Both the position numbers and the translations under genes were made by a program. Of a stretch of DNA of 39,208 nucleotides, positions 10,301-17,719 are shown one piece after another. Below the pieces are notes generated by a model. That model was not told the origin of the DNA, made no database searches, and saw nothing but the letters and a program-made list of their open reading frames with translations. Position 1 is the stretch's first letter; the number at the start of each line of letters is the position of its first letter. This DNA comes from GCA-2770975 sp050248915 (GTDB lineage: Bacteria > Cyanobacteriota > Sericytochromatia > UBA7694), in the NCBI GenBank assembly GCA_050248915.1, contig JBFWRL010000037.1:1-39208 (forward strand), written 5' to 3'.

Positions 10301-12109
10301 GCCGCAAACACGGCAGACCCTGCTGGATTCCAAAAATCGGTCCAAGACTCGGTCAAGGCTTTTTCAGGCCAGTTGCGGGAGATGGTCCGTGATGGCGATA
10401 TTTCGACAGAAGAGAAAGCCAAAATTGATGGGTGGTGGCAAAACAGCACCAACAACCTTTTGGCATCGGTTCAACCATTAACACAAGATCAGCTTTTTGG
10501 CAGTGATTTGGCGGGTACCCTGAGAGCCAATGGCATTACAGACCCCGCGACAATCAGCACCATTTCTCAAACAGCTGAATTACTCAAAAATGCCAAAGCC
10601 AATGTGAATATTACCCCAGAGGCGCGAAGCTTTCACAAGGTGCTCGACAATGTGCACAGTTTGCAGCAAAAAATCAAAGAATTTGAGACCGTGGGCGTTT
10701 TGCGTGCAGCCTTTGCGGGTGAAATGAAAGAGTTGGCCACCAATAATCCCGATCGCTTTAAAGCTGTGATTCAAGGGGCTTATAGCATTCCGGATACGGA
10801 GGCTGGCAAAAAGGTCATTGAAGACATGACCACCATGGCCAGAGAGGGCAATCTGCCGATTCCTCCCAATATCTCTTTTGTGGATCCGGCGGTGCTTCCA
10901 GGTGCCAATGCAGCTTATGCTGCCAAAGGTCCCGGCGAAGAACCCATGATCTTGCTGTCGCGCGACCTGCTGGATAAACCCGGTGCACTGCGTGATGCTT
11001 TTGCGGCAGAGATGTTCCACCATGCTGAAAGTTCCACCAGAGAGTTACATCAGGGCGATCTCGCTGCTGATGGCAGCTTTGACAGCATCGGCGACGAAGG
11101 GCAAGCTGGCTTGAAGGCCTTAAGAGCAGCTCAAAATATGGAGAGCACTGAAGCCATTGCCAAAGCTGCCGCAGATGGACGCAACACCACGGCAACGGCA
11201 GCAGGCATCAACAAACCCGAGAGCAGGCCTGCAGGCACAGAACTTGCGGGCTATGATCACGGCACAGTAACGCTGCCCGATCTCGGCACTTTTAAGGTCG
11301 AATTTCAATCTGCTGCGGCCGCCCCAGGCGCCGCGGTGCAAGGGAATCCGGCTGCACAACCCCGAGAAATCGGTGGTTTGGCAACCCCTGGTATCAACCC
11401 TCACGCCACGAGCAGACGGTACACAGAGGTAAAACACGTCGACAATTTACCTCCAACCAATGATCCGATCGAACTGAGACGGCGTGAGCATATCAGCTCC
11501 CTCGACGAACAAATGCGGACCTTTGAATCCACGCCGCAAAAAAACGAAGATGGCACGCCCATGACTGAGCCACAAAAGAACCAAAAGTTTCAGAAACTCC
11601 AGAAAGATCGCAATGATCTGGTGGGAATGAACGCCGTTCAATACGCTCAAACCTACAATATCCAGCCGCCCGCTGGCAGCACCCATCAGATGGAACAGCC
11701 GCCCGAAGATTTCTTGGGCAAAGCCAAAGAAATGGGTGGGCAGGCCATCAATGGCATCTTGCAATTCCTGTCGACAGGGGCCCCCGGCGCCCTGTGTGAC
11801 CAGATTGCAGCTCAGATTGAGGGCGTCTGGAAAAGCTTTTACTCCAGTGTCACGCAAAACTCGTCAGCAGCGGATCGTTCAATTGCTGAAGATGTGGTTC
11901 AGAGTGGTTTTGATGTCGGCCGGGATGCCAATTACGAGGCCTCTCGCACCAACTTAATCAACCCACAAGGGAAAGGTGCTGTCGGTCAAAGTATTCAAAA
12001 CTACCGCAACGCAAATCCGGGCCTCAGACAAGACAAAGGCATGTTGGGTGAGTTTGCAGATCAAGACGAGCGTCACCGCAAAGCCTTTAATGGCGTTTTT
12101 AATCGCTAA
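7388..12109 (+). CDS. Large uncharacterised protein (1573 aa) sharing a module with the upstream giant
   Basis: No family was recognised over most of its length. Start ATG 7388 follows AAAGGA about nine bases upstream; the protein begins MGNIGSSTPSYFNTP and has no signal peptide. A Pro/Thr/Glu-rich linker lies near residues 125-180. Residues about 742-785 carry a Q-x-LA-x-G ... LG-(I/L/V) ... L module like two copies in the upstream giant. Residues about 1185-1240 read MILLSRDLLD, then E1208-M-F-H1211, then GDEG at 1235-1238; this resembles, from memory, an ILLS...EEIGH...GDEG segment common in large cyanobacterial calcium-binding proteins. The C-terminal 200 residues are polar and helical. 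It lies 63 bases after the giant gene and two bases before the next one, so one operon is likely. Function unknown; an extracellular partner of the giant protein is a guess. Confidence 0.85.
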   Translation: MGNIGSSTPSYFNTPQTGAQYRVTPQNYRQILGDQADIVLKPEQMKDMFEKGYLDVQRQFTEQESNEGIFTIAAKAMAAFIGPSKSIGAITIDPKFLEMIKDPNAEIGFGYTRLRQETLSPLPYPADPPRTETPPTSTEPALTQTDIPVTTPQEQTEQHRDELVRFRKEQEESSETPGTSGSYMVERNSGQNNAIAGWNSKYNPTGQIATRLSSEYGGLIKKYEAAGVPSNWNAELVQDATWEGAYVEAITQDRDAAVRFQYVTRGSADFNTATNRGMPPEQRATARARTEQMISYINKEGAKATPPFSMTMAQAEANPSLFKDNMAKAFGFSGGYSDIQAINKQAQDFRITGYISGDNPRVATEQVGGMSKGTANGILDTQITGRSQKADGTENFYDTVGMLESRPLSWEIDMLVQQGGGEIKGTGGEVLGRVSVDRSGNAAFINKEGKSISRSAFVNQVKRDYQPANNIPGFKELQAQYPNARTMMDVYAQQTKTMPIPDNAKDEYAAIYTRVMGSAPPASPPPTLQDMYVLRTAEFRNPGNPKAFLETGSDGHLAPKNPNNMRDVLNVRLVLEANNGRDQVHRFDQTAIDVVNARATSNFANVTLNLSDNLGQNTTTSNAATINRVQITAEDSEAVDTVKLELGRTGVLNSPTGERLATFQPEPGTTAPKVLKDGQGNVIPPERQAAFLADVAQKSLNPTTGRSSTQLEGGVGYGYVGGTTGTSTTTRTQTPEVTVRASEMQQLAEGKAPQARVDALKASLGITGEISQQDLFKRVLTEAFGQSPEQATTALTGAQSGTAPFSFPKPAETSAVQFGTPGDQTFTPIPPTAEGVVKTEAGPTTTRPPSVEARTASLNANLNVMGELDDQAKLIPKNKESVGQLKAQILADLTALEGSPPNPNATVKIGDPPVDTPISTVRASVNESFAKIEASVAEGEKALRAQAVQAGLGADADPSQVLASGGLPAIPAANTADPAGFQKSVQDSVKAFSGQLREMVRDGDISTEEKAKIDGWWQNSTNNLLASVQPLTQDQLFGSDLAGTLRANGITDPATISTISQTAELLKNAKANVNITPEARSFHKVLDNVHSLQQKIKEFETVGVLRAAFAGEMKELATNNPDRFKAVIQGAYSIPDTEAGKKVIEDMTTMAREGNLPIPPNISFVDPAVLPGANAAYAAKGPGEEPMILLSRDLLDKPGALRDAFAAEMFHHAESSTRELHQGDLAADGSFDSIGDEGQAGLKALRAAQNMESTEAIAKAAADGRNTTATAAGINKPESRPAGTELAGYDHGTVTLPDLGTFKVEFQSAAAAPGAAVQGNPAAQPREIGGLATPGINPHATSRRYTEVKHVDNLPPTNDPIELRRREHISSLDEQMRTFESTPQKNEDGTPMTEPQKNQKFQKLQKDRNDLVGMNAVQYAQTYNIQPPAGSTHQMEQPPEDFLGKAKEMGGQAINGILQFLSTGAPGALCDQIAAQIEGVWKSFYSSVTQNSSAADRSIAEDVVQSGFDVGRDANYEASRTNLINPQGKGAVGQSIQNYRNANPGLRQDKGMLGEFADQDERHRKAFNGVFNR

Positions 12110-12111
12110 AA

Positions 12112-12510
12112 ATGTTTAACTCCACACGGTTAAAATATGCCATTGAAACCCTGCGGGATTTAAACCAGGAACGCGGGCAGCTGAGTAAACAACTCGCTGC
12201 CCTGCGGGCCCGTTGCCAAATCCGAGAAAACATTGTCGACAATCTCTACGATTATTATGATATTGTCTCTGGTGATTATTATGCGGTCTTGGACGGCATG
12301 GTGCGCTATCACGAATCGCTGGAAATCCTCAGGGATTATATGAAAGAGCATTATGATGTGCTCGAAGAGCAGCTTCAAAAAACCCGTGAATATCTGGACC
12401 AGCCCGTTAAACCGATTCAAGCCCTTGAAAAAATCGAAAAGATCACCAGTTATGTCTTTTATATGAAAGATCCCCCCAAAGCCCCGGCAGATCCTGTTAA
12501 CAAAGGTTAA
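12112..12510 (+). CDS. Small coiled-coil protein (132 aa)
   Basis: Not recognised. Almost wholly helical: residues 5-40 and 65-115 show heptad-like spacing of Leu, Ile and Tyr, split by a Tyr/Asp-rich segment (NLYDYYDIVSGDYYAVLDG). The end is Pro/Lys-rich. ATG 12112 lies two bases after the stop of the previous gene and no clear Shine-Dalgarno sequence precedes it, so translation is probably coupled to that gene. After its TAA stop the same frame stays open for 30 codons and ends at a TGA overlapping the next start (ATGA). It may be a structural or chaperone-like partner of the large proteins, by context only. Confidence 0.75.
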   Translation: MFNSTRLKYAIETLRDLNQERGQLSKQLAALRARCQIRENIVDNLYDYYDIVSGDYYAVLDGMVRYHESLEILRDYMKEHYDVLEEQLQKTREYLDQPVKPIQALEKIEKITSYVFYMKDPPKAPADPVNKG

Positions 12511-12599
12511 TCGGGCAAGCGAAAAGTGGGTGGATTGGGCTTGAATAAAGTACCCCTGCCGATTAAACTGAAAAAAGATCACATTCAAGAGGCGGGTTC

Positions 12600-13832
12600 A
12601 TGAGCGTTGAAAACAATTCCACTCCCACTCCGCGCAGGCCTCCGGGTCCCCTGCCATCAGCGGGAGCATCCCCGTCTCAGCCCCAAGAAGTCGCAGAAGT
12701 AACCGTCAGCGATCAGGAATTGGTCGATTACAAGACCCAGACCCTGCTCAATGATGATGATTATGCCACCGAATTGCGCATGCAAATTGCCTTTTATGGC
12801 GAGCAATTGCTCAACCGGGTCAAATACGAAGTCGACGTCATGGAGCGGGAATTGGTGGCTTTGGCTACCGTCTTTAACGAATTCCTGGGCGAAGTCAAAA
12901 ATCTGGATGGCCAGATCAACCAATTGACCAGCACCATCAATGCCGGAAAACTTCAGGCCGCCAAAGAACTCGATGCCACCATCAAACAAGAGGTGCAGGT
13001 GGTCGTAGACCAGTTGCGCATGGTGCAAAGCTCCGACTTGGAAAGTGTCGAGGTTCTCTACCAAAATCTCGATGCCCTGCAAGACAATTACTTGATTTTG
13101 CAGAAACAAATTGAAACCCTGGATGAAATTGGCATCAAAACAGACCATCTCAAAAAAGATTTGCCCGCCTTAGAAAAGGGCATTTCCCAATTTGGCAAAT
13201 CGATCGAAGAACGTCAGCTCTCTTTGCTGGTGGGTGAAGATGGCCAGCAAGAAGAGAAAATCGATTACGAGAGTATTCGCGCAGAGCTCAAAGACATGTT
13301 GCAAAACCAGAGCAGGGCCATGATCGGCCACTTACGCCAAGCGCAGGTCATGGCCAATCCCCGCGAAGTGGAAATGCTCAAGCGCAATCATATGGGGTTT
13401 GAGGCCTCTCTCGAAGAGATTAACAATCAGATCAACAGTCTGGCTGAAGCCGGCCTGGATATCTCAGAACTCCAGGACATGGTCAAACCGATTGCCGCTG
13501 GACTCAAACAATTTGATCGGGCCCTGTCCTCCAATCAATTTCTCAAAATCACCGAACGGATTTATGCCGAAGTTGAAGTTGTGAGCCAACAAATTCGTGA
13601 AGCCCAATACATCAACAACCGTGACGACCTCGAAGTTCTCCAGGAAAATGTGGATATCCTCTACGAAAACTGTGACGCCTTTGCCGATGAACTGGACGAA
13701 GTTGCGGGCCAAGGGCTGGATATCACCCCCGTTTTGGAACATTACAATGTGCTCCGGGTCAATTTGGAACAATTTGAACGGGTCTTGCAAGATGCAGGCA
13801 ACCGCATTGGTCTGAGCAGCGGCAACTTTTGA
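12600..13832 (+). CDS. Coiled-coil protein with three homologous repeats (410 aa)
   Basis: Not recognised as a named family. The first 35 residues are Pro/Ser-rich and likely disordered; the rest is long helix. Three related segments occur at about residues 130-205, 236-310 and 321-397. Each has (Q/H)-(L/I)-R-x-x-Q near its start, then (L/V)-E-(V/M)-L-x-x-N, then an E/D-rich helix, a GLDI or GIKT turn, and L-x-QF-x-(K/R)-x-(L/I) at its end. This looks like a spectrin-like or similar helical-bundle array. ATG 12600 has AAGAGG nine bases upstream. Its TGA stop overlaps the TTG start of the following birA gene. No signal peptide or membrane segment, so it is probably cytoplasmic unless exported by a signal-independent route. 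Confidence 0.82.
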   Translation: MSVENNSTPTPRRPPGPLPSAGASPSQPQEVAEVTVSDQELVDYKTQTLLNDDDYATELRMQIAFYGEQLLNRVKYEVDVMERELVALATVFNEFLGEVKNLDGQINQLTSTINAGKLQAAKELDATIKQEVQVVVDQLRMVQSSDLESVEVLYQNLDALQDNYLILQKQIETLDEIGIKTDHLKKDLPALEKGISQFGKSIEERQLSLLVGEDGQQEEKIDYESIRAELKDMLQNQSRAMIGHLRQAQVMANPREVEMLKRNHMGFEASLEEINNQINSLAEAGLDISELQDMVKPIAAGLKQFDRALSSNQFLKITERIYAEVEVVSQQIREAQYINNRDDLEVLQENVDILYENCDAFADELDEVAGQGLDITPVLEHYNVLRVNLEQFERVLQDAGNRIGLSSGNF

Positions 13833-14485
13833 CCCCCGCACCAAAACAGATCGACTGGCAAATCCACAGGAGAGCCCGTCTCGACTCAACCCAAACAGAG
13901 CTAAAAAAAGAGGCGCTGACATCCCCAGAAGGCACCGTGCTTGTGGCCGAGACCCAAACCGGGGGTTTGGGCAGAGAGGGAAGAATTTGGCATTCTGAAC
14001 CAGGTGGCCTTTACCTATCAGTGCTGCTGAAACCCTCTCAGAGCTTAAATGACCTGCCGTTAAGCCTCTTATATGCCGTTTGCACCACATTGGAACAACT
14101 TGCTGGAAAAGTTTTAACCATCAAATGGCCCAACGATCTGCTGGCCAATGGTGCAAAATTAGCCGGCATGCTCATTGATTCACAGTTCACAGGCCACCAA
14201 CCCCTGTATTATCTCTGCGGCATCGGCATCAATCTCAACCAGGCGAATTTCCCCGCTGAACTGGGAAAATCGGCTATATCACTGGCTCAACTCAGCTCAA
14301 AACATTGGCATCCGGATCAAATTTTAACCCCTTTGCTTGAGAGCATCGCTTTGGCCTACCAAAGATTGCAAGCCGATCCCCAGCTCTGGCGCAGGGCCGA
14401 ACAGCCGCTTGGATTGAGACCGATTCAAATCGGGTATAATACACAGGAAACCAAAACACTGGGAGAGCTGCTTGTATATGACTGA
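13829..14485 (+). CDS. birA: Biotin--[acetyl-CoA-carboxylase] ligase, short form
   Basis: Activates biotin with ATP to biotinoyl-AMP and transfers it to the biotin carrier lysine, as for acetyl-CoA carboxylase. Seen: TQTGGLGREGRIWHSEPGGL (the GRGRxGRxW biotin/ATP loop, with GLGREGR here), KWPND with the expected catalytic Lys at residue 99, and LAGMLIDS and GIGINLN further on. There is no N-terminal helix-turn-helix, so it is the monofunctional type and not a biotin-operon repressor. At 218 residues it is short: the C-terminal SH3-like domain breaks off after about 25 residues where the next gene begins. The start is TTG 13829, whose TTGA overlaps the upstream stop; no upstream ATG fits. Odd placement among structural-looking genes; it may simply be carried by the operon. 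Confidence 0.93.
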   Translation: MTPAPKQIDWQIHRRARLDSTQTELKKEALTSPEGTVLVAETQTGGLGREGRIWHSEPGGLYLSVLLKPSQSLNDLPLSLLYAVCTTLEQLAGKVLTIKWPNDLLANGAKLAGMLIDSQFTGHQPLYYLCGIGINLNQANFPAELGKSAISLAQLSSKHWHPDQILTPLLESIALAYQRLQADPQLWRRAEQPLGLRPIQIGYNTQETKTLGELLVYD

Positions 14486-15299
14486 ACTGGATCCAAGCAA
14501 ATGGGTGGAAATTTTGACCAATCCCAATCTGTCTGAAGCAGAGATGGAAACCTACCGCACCCTGTTTGATAACGACAAACTCTTCCAAGCCTATGTCAAA
14601 TCCATGCATATGCAAGCGGTTTTGGAAGGCTTTCGCAAAATTGTGCTCTCCTTTTTTCAGCATGGATTTGAGGCCGAAACAGCGATTATTGCCAATGCCT
14701 ATCTCTGGATGAAGATCACACAACGGCTTTATCCAGGCTTTGATGATGAAATGATTCAGAGCTGGATGCAACAATCCCTGCTCTTGACCCAATTGATCTT
14801 TCAATTTGCGATCGAGGGCTACCAAAGCGCCCTCAAAGAAGACCCCAGCATTTCACAGCGTATGTATTCAACCGAAATGGAAGAGATGTACGCCGTCTGG
14901 TCGGAACATATTTACTCCCTGGCCCAAGAAGAGACGATATCTGAAGAATTGTTGATTCAGCGCTCGGATCTGGTGATTCAAACCCTGAGCAAACTCCTGA
15001 ACCAATATGAACATGAAGTGGGCCTCAAATTGGATTTGCAGGACTACCATAAGATCATCACCCATCTCATGCTTCAGACCTTTATTTTCACGTATCTCAA
15101 CAACCCCAGTGTCTATTACGAACTGGCGGTGGCTTACGAAGAAGTCTATCTCACCCTGGGCTTTGATGTGCCTTCAGTCTTGATTCATCTCAAAGGCAAA
15201 GAAGAATTGATGCATCCCGATAAACAGGGGCAGCTACTCGCCCTGCTTGCCCAAGAAACCATGAATGTACAGAATCAGGCCAGCTCTGGGAGCAATTGA
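14478..15299 (+). CDS. All-helical protein of unknown function (273 aa)
   Basis: Not recognised. Rich in Leu, Gln, Glu and Tyr, with no signal peptide, no cysteine and no clear membrane segment; predicted wholly alpha-helical. ATG 14478 overlaps the end of birA by eight bases; a TTG six bases earlier (14472) is in frame but less likely. It is the last gene of the + strand run that begins at the left edge. Its 3' end overlaps the 3' end of truB, on the other strand, by 25 bases, so no terminator separates the two. Confidence 0.75.
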   Translation: MTELDPSKWVEILTNPNLSEAEMETYRTLFDNDKLFQAYVKSMHMQAVLEGFRKIVLSFFQHGFEAETAIIANAYLWMKITQRLYPGFDDEMIQSWMQQSLLLTQLIFQFAIEGYQSALKEDPSISQRMYSTEMEEMYAVWSEHIYSLAQEETISEELLIQRSDLVIQTLSKLLNQYEHEVGLKLDLQDYHKIITHLMLQTFIFTYLNNPSVYYELAVAYEEVYLTLGFDVPSVLIHLKGKEELMHPDKQGQLLALLAQETMNVQNQASSGSN

Positions 15300-16207
15300 G
15301 GCTGTTCCAAGACACAGAGTGACCGCAAGCAAAGTGTGTCTGGGTCAAGTTGTCCCATGCCCAGAAACAGCCCCTCGGCATAGATCCTGAGCGGTTCAGA
15401 AATAGGGCCCGAAGCAGAGGGCACAAACAACTGCCCCATTTGAAAACGCCGGCCCTCAGCGGCGGTCAGCAGCAAATCTGGCAAATGGCTCAAAGGCGCG
15501 TCCATGGGCAAAAGCGGCAAAGAGGCTGGATCAGGTGTGACCGCCAAAAGCGGAATGGTTTGCGTCAAGGCCACGCCGTTGGCTTGGGTTCGGCAGAGAC
15601 GCAATAAATGCGCCCCACAGCCCAGCTTTTGGCCCAAATCGTGGGCCAGGGTGCGAATATACGTGCCCGCAGAACAGCGCACTTCGATCTCCAGATCGGG
15701 CGAAGTCCAATTGAGCAACTCCAATTGCTGGATGGTAATTTCACGGGCAGGCCGTTCGGGCACCTCGATGCCTTGCCGCGCAAGTTGGTACAGACGTTTA
15801 CCCTGAAAAGAAACAGCCGAAACCATCGGGGGCAACTGAAACTGACGGCCTAAAAAGCCCGCCAGAACAGCCCGCAGCGCCGCTTCACTCAAATCAGGCA
15901 CGGGCTGCACATCCAGCACCTGACCCGAAGCGTCCTGGCTGTCAGTCGTGCTGCCAAGGCGAATAACGCCCCGATAGACCTTTTCTCCTGGCAAATATTG
16001 AATCAAACGGGTGGCTTTGCCCACTGCTAAAAGCAAGACACCGGTGACATCGGGATCGAGCGTGCCACTGTGACCTATTTTGCGAATGCCCAAAAGGCGG
16101 CGGGCTTTGGCCACCACATCGTGCGAGGTAAAAGCCACGGGCTTTTCAATCGGCAGCCAAAAGCCTGCAGGCCAGCTGGGCGCTTGGTTCTCAATCAATT
16201 CTGTCAA
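15275..16207 (-). CDS. truB: tRNA pseudouridine(55) synthase TruB
   Basis: Makes pseudouridine 55 in the T-loop of tRNAs. Seen: KIGHSGTLDPDVTGVLLLAV, the family signature, with catalytic Asp at residue 51; KVYRGVIRLG and DSQDASG; then CSAGTYIRTLAHDLG, the conserved RNA-binding motif. The C-terminal 70 residues match a PUA-like tail. Length 310 is normal (E. coli about 314). Start is TTG at 16207, and its TTGA overlaps the rbfA stop; the first ATG is far inside the domain, so TTG is well supported. The rbfA-truB order is the common bacterial one (often nusA-infB-rbfA-truB); nusA and infB are not in this window. Confidence 0.96.
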   Translation of the reverse strand: MTELIENQAPSWPAGFWLPIEKPVAFTSHDVVAKARRLLGIRKIGHSGTLDPDVTGVLLLAVGKATRLIQYLPGEKVYRGVIRLGSTTDSQDASGQVLDVQPVPDLSEAALRAVLAGFLGRQFQLPPMVSAVSFQGKRLYQLARQGIEVPERPAREITIQQLELLNWTSPDLEIEVRCSAGTYIRTLAHDLGQKLGCGAHLLRLCRTQANGVALTQTIPLLAVTPDPASLPLLPMDAPLSHLPDLLLTAAEGRRFQMGQLFVPSASGPISEPLRIYAEGLFLGMGQLDPDTLCLRSLCVLEQPQLLPELA

Positions 16208-16566
16208 AGCTGGCCTTCTGCCCGCAATTTTTCGATCAGCGAAATGACCTTGGCCCCTTTTTCCAAGGCCAGATCCAATCTAAAATGCAGCTCGGGTGTA
16301 AAGCGCAAACGCACACGCCGACCGAGTTCACTGCGAATAAAGCCCTTGGCAGAGGTCAGCCCCTGCATAAAATCTTGTTGATCTTCGGGCTCACCAAAAA
16401 CGCTGACATAAATCGTGGCATGGCTCAGATCGCGGGTCAAATCGACCCGTGTGATCGAGCCAAAATGTTCTGTGATACGGATATCATGTACTTCGGAGCG
16501 AAGAATATCGCTCAGGGCCCTGTGAATTTCTGCGGTTACCTTTTCGACGCGAATGCTATTGGCCAT
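16204..16566 (-). CDS. rbfA: 30S ribosome-binding factor A
   Basis: Late assembly factor of the 30S subunit that acts near helix 1 of 16S rRNA; also needed for cold adaptation in E. coli. Seen: N-terminal RVEKVTAEIHRALSDILRSE, then VDLTRDLSHATIYVSVFG and the closing LHFRLDLALEKG strand, in the order of the KH-like RbfA fold. Length 120 is normal. ATG 16566 has a modest CAGGTC upstream. It is translationally coupled to truB through TTGA. A 153-base gap separates it from the cytochrome gene upstream on the same strand, so it probably has its own promoter there, but none is clear. Confidence 0.95.
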   Translation of the reverse strand: MANSIRVEKVTAEIHRALSDILRSEVHDIRITEHFGSITRVDLTRDLSHATIYVSVFGEPEDQQDFMQGLTSAKGFIRSELGRRVRLRFTPELHFRLDLALEKGAKVISLIEKLRAEGQL

Positions 16567-16679
16567 ATAAATAGACCTGACTTTCTAAGAAAATAGCGGA
16601 AGTGCTTCTGAATGAGTGAAATAAGTGACAGGGGCACTACGCTGCAGCCTTAATCTTAACACAGGTCCCAGAGCGGATT

Positions 16680-16701
16680 CAGTTCTTTGACCAGTTCTTT
16701 G
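16680..16701. repeat. Short direct repeat, period 12
   Basis: CAGTTCTTTG occurs at 16680-16689 and again at 16692-16701, in the 153-base gap between the cytochrome stop and rbfA. No function is evident. Confidence 0.4.
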
Positions 16702-16719
16702 CCTGGCTCGTTGACCGCT

Positions 16720-17715
16720 TTAGGAGCCCTGCTCCTTGCCATTTAACATCACTTTAAAGGGCCCGTATTTGTGTTGCTGAGCAGAAAAAGCATCTGGCCA
16801 GGGGGGAAAAGCCGCATCCACCGGTTTTTTGCTGCGGTCGGGAAAGTCGTTTTCTAAGTGGGCTTTGGCTGGCCGCGTTTGGCTGTTGATATACGCCGCC
16901 ACATCGAAGGCCTCTTCGGCACTGAGATTGGGATTGCCAAAGGGCATATTGGCTTTGATATATTTGGCCGCCGTGATCACCCGGTGCATGCCCGCGCCGG
17001 TATTGTAGCTGTCTTGGCCCCAGAGGGCCGGATAGACATACCCCATGGCTGGTTTTTTGGCATCCATCAGCAAGCCTGCCCCCGTGGGCTGATGGCAGAC
17101 CGCACATTTGGCGGTGTAAACGGCCTTGCCTTTATTGGGATCCGCCGCCCTGTCAAGCAAGTCGATATCAGGCAATCCCTGGCCTTGTATTTTTGCCCCT
17201 TGAGGAATATCCTGGCTCATCCACTTCATATAAGCCAAAATATCTTGCATTTCCTGACTTTTTTCGGGCAGAGCCTTGCCGTTTAAGCTGCGTTCAAAAC
17301 AGCCATTGACCCGCTCGGCCAACGCGACCTCGCGATTTTCCCGGCCCCGGTAGCGGGGATAACGGGCCGTGATACCGACAAAGCCCAGGGCATTGGCCTG
17401 CTTTCCGGCGTTGAGATGGCAACTCTTACAGGCCAAATGGCTGCCAGCAAATCGCTTGGCAGGATCAGCCACATCGGGCCCCAAGAACAAAGCCGTTTGA
17501 CTGATCAGGCTTTCGCCCCGTTTGACCGATTCCGCATCGACCCCCACAGGCAGCTCAGTGGGCACTTTCCAAGGCAAGGGCTTGTTCTCTCCAGAGGCAG
17601 ACACGGAGGCCTGAGGAGCGGGTGAAGCCTTGCTTTCTGTTGATTCTTTTTGAGGCGCACAGGCCATCAAGGTCAGTACCCAAAACACCCCGGCTTGTTT
17701 CAACAATTTGCTCAT
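16720..17715 (-). CDS. TsdA-like diheme cytochrome c lipoprotein
   Basis: Probable periplasmic, membrane-anchored electron-transfer protein. The start at 17715 gives MSKLLKQAG, a hydrophobic stretch and an LMAC lipobox with Cys19; GGGGGAG lies upstream. A longer frame to 17763 would overlap the previous gene and spoil the signal. Two heme sites are seen: C96-K-S-C99-H100 and C204-A-V-C207-H208. The run CHLNAGKQANALGFVG, then VNGCFERSLNGKALP with Cys139 and KANMPFGN with Met257, is the pattern of thiosulfate dehydrogenase TsdA, where a Cys ligates heme 1 and a Met heme 2. So thiosulfate/tetrathionate conversion is likely but unproven; another diheme cytochrome role is possible. Lies four bases after the barrel gene, hence one unit. 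Confidence 0.88.
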   Translation of the reverse strand: MSKLLKQAGVFWVLTLMACAPQKESTESKASPAPQASVSASGENKPLPWKVPTELPVGVDAESVKRGESLISQTALFLGPDVADPAKRFAGSHLACKSCHLNAGKQANALGFVGITARYPRYRGRENREVALAERVNGCFERSLNGKALPEKSQEMQDILAYMKWMSQDIPQGAKIQGQGLPDIDLLDRAADPNKGKAVYTAKCAVCHQPTGAGLLMDAKKPAMGYVYPALWGQDSYNTGAGMHRVITAAKYIKANMPFGNPNLSAEEAFDVAAYINSQTRPAKAHLENDFPDRSKKPVDAAFPPWPDAFSAQQHKYGPFKVMLNGKEQGS

Positions 17716-17719
17716 CGGC

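Noticed and set aside
7388..15299. Phage tail or flagellar cluster
   Set aside because: The giant and coiled-coil proteins recall tape-measure or hook proteins in size and helix content, but no portal, capsid, baseplate, flagellar or type III export gene is present.
16567..16719. C-terminal extension of the cytochrome by read-through of its TAA
   Set aside because: About 50 codons are open past the stop, but the Arg/Gln/Thr repeat peptide is unlike the family and this length is expected by chance fairly often.
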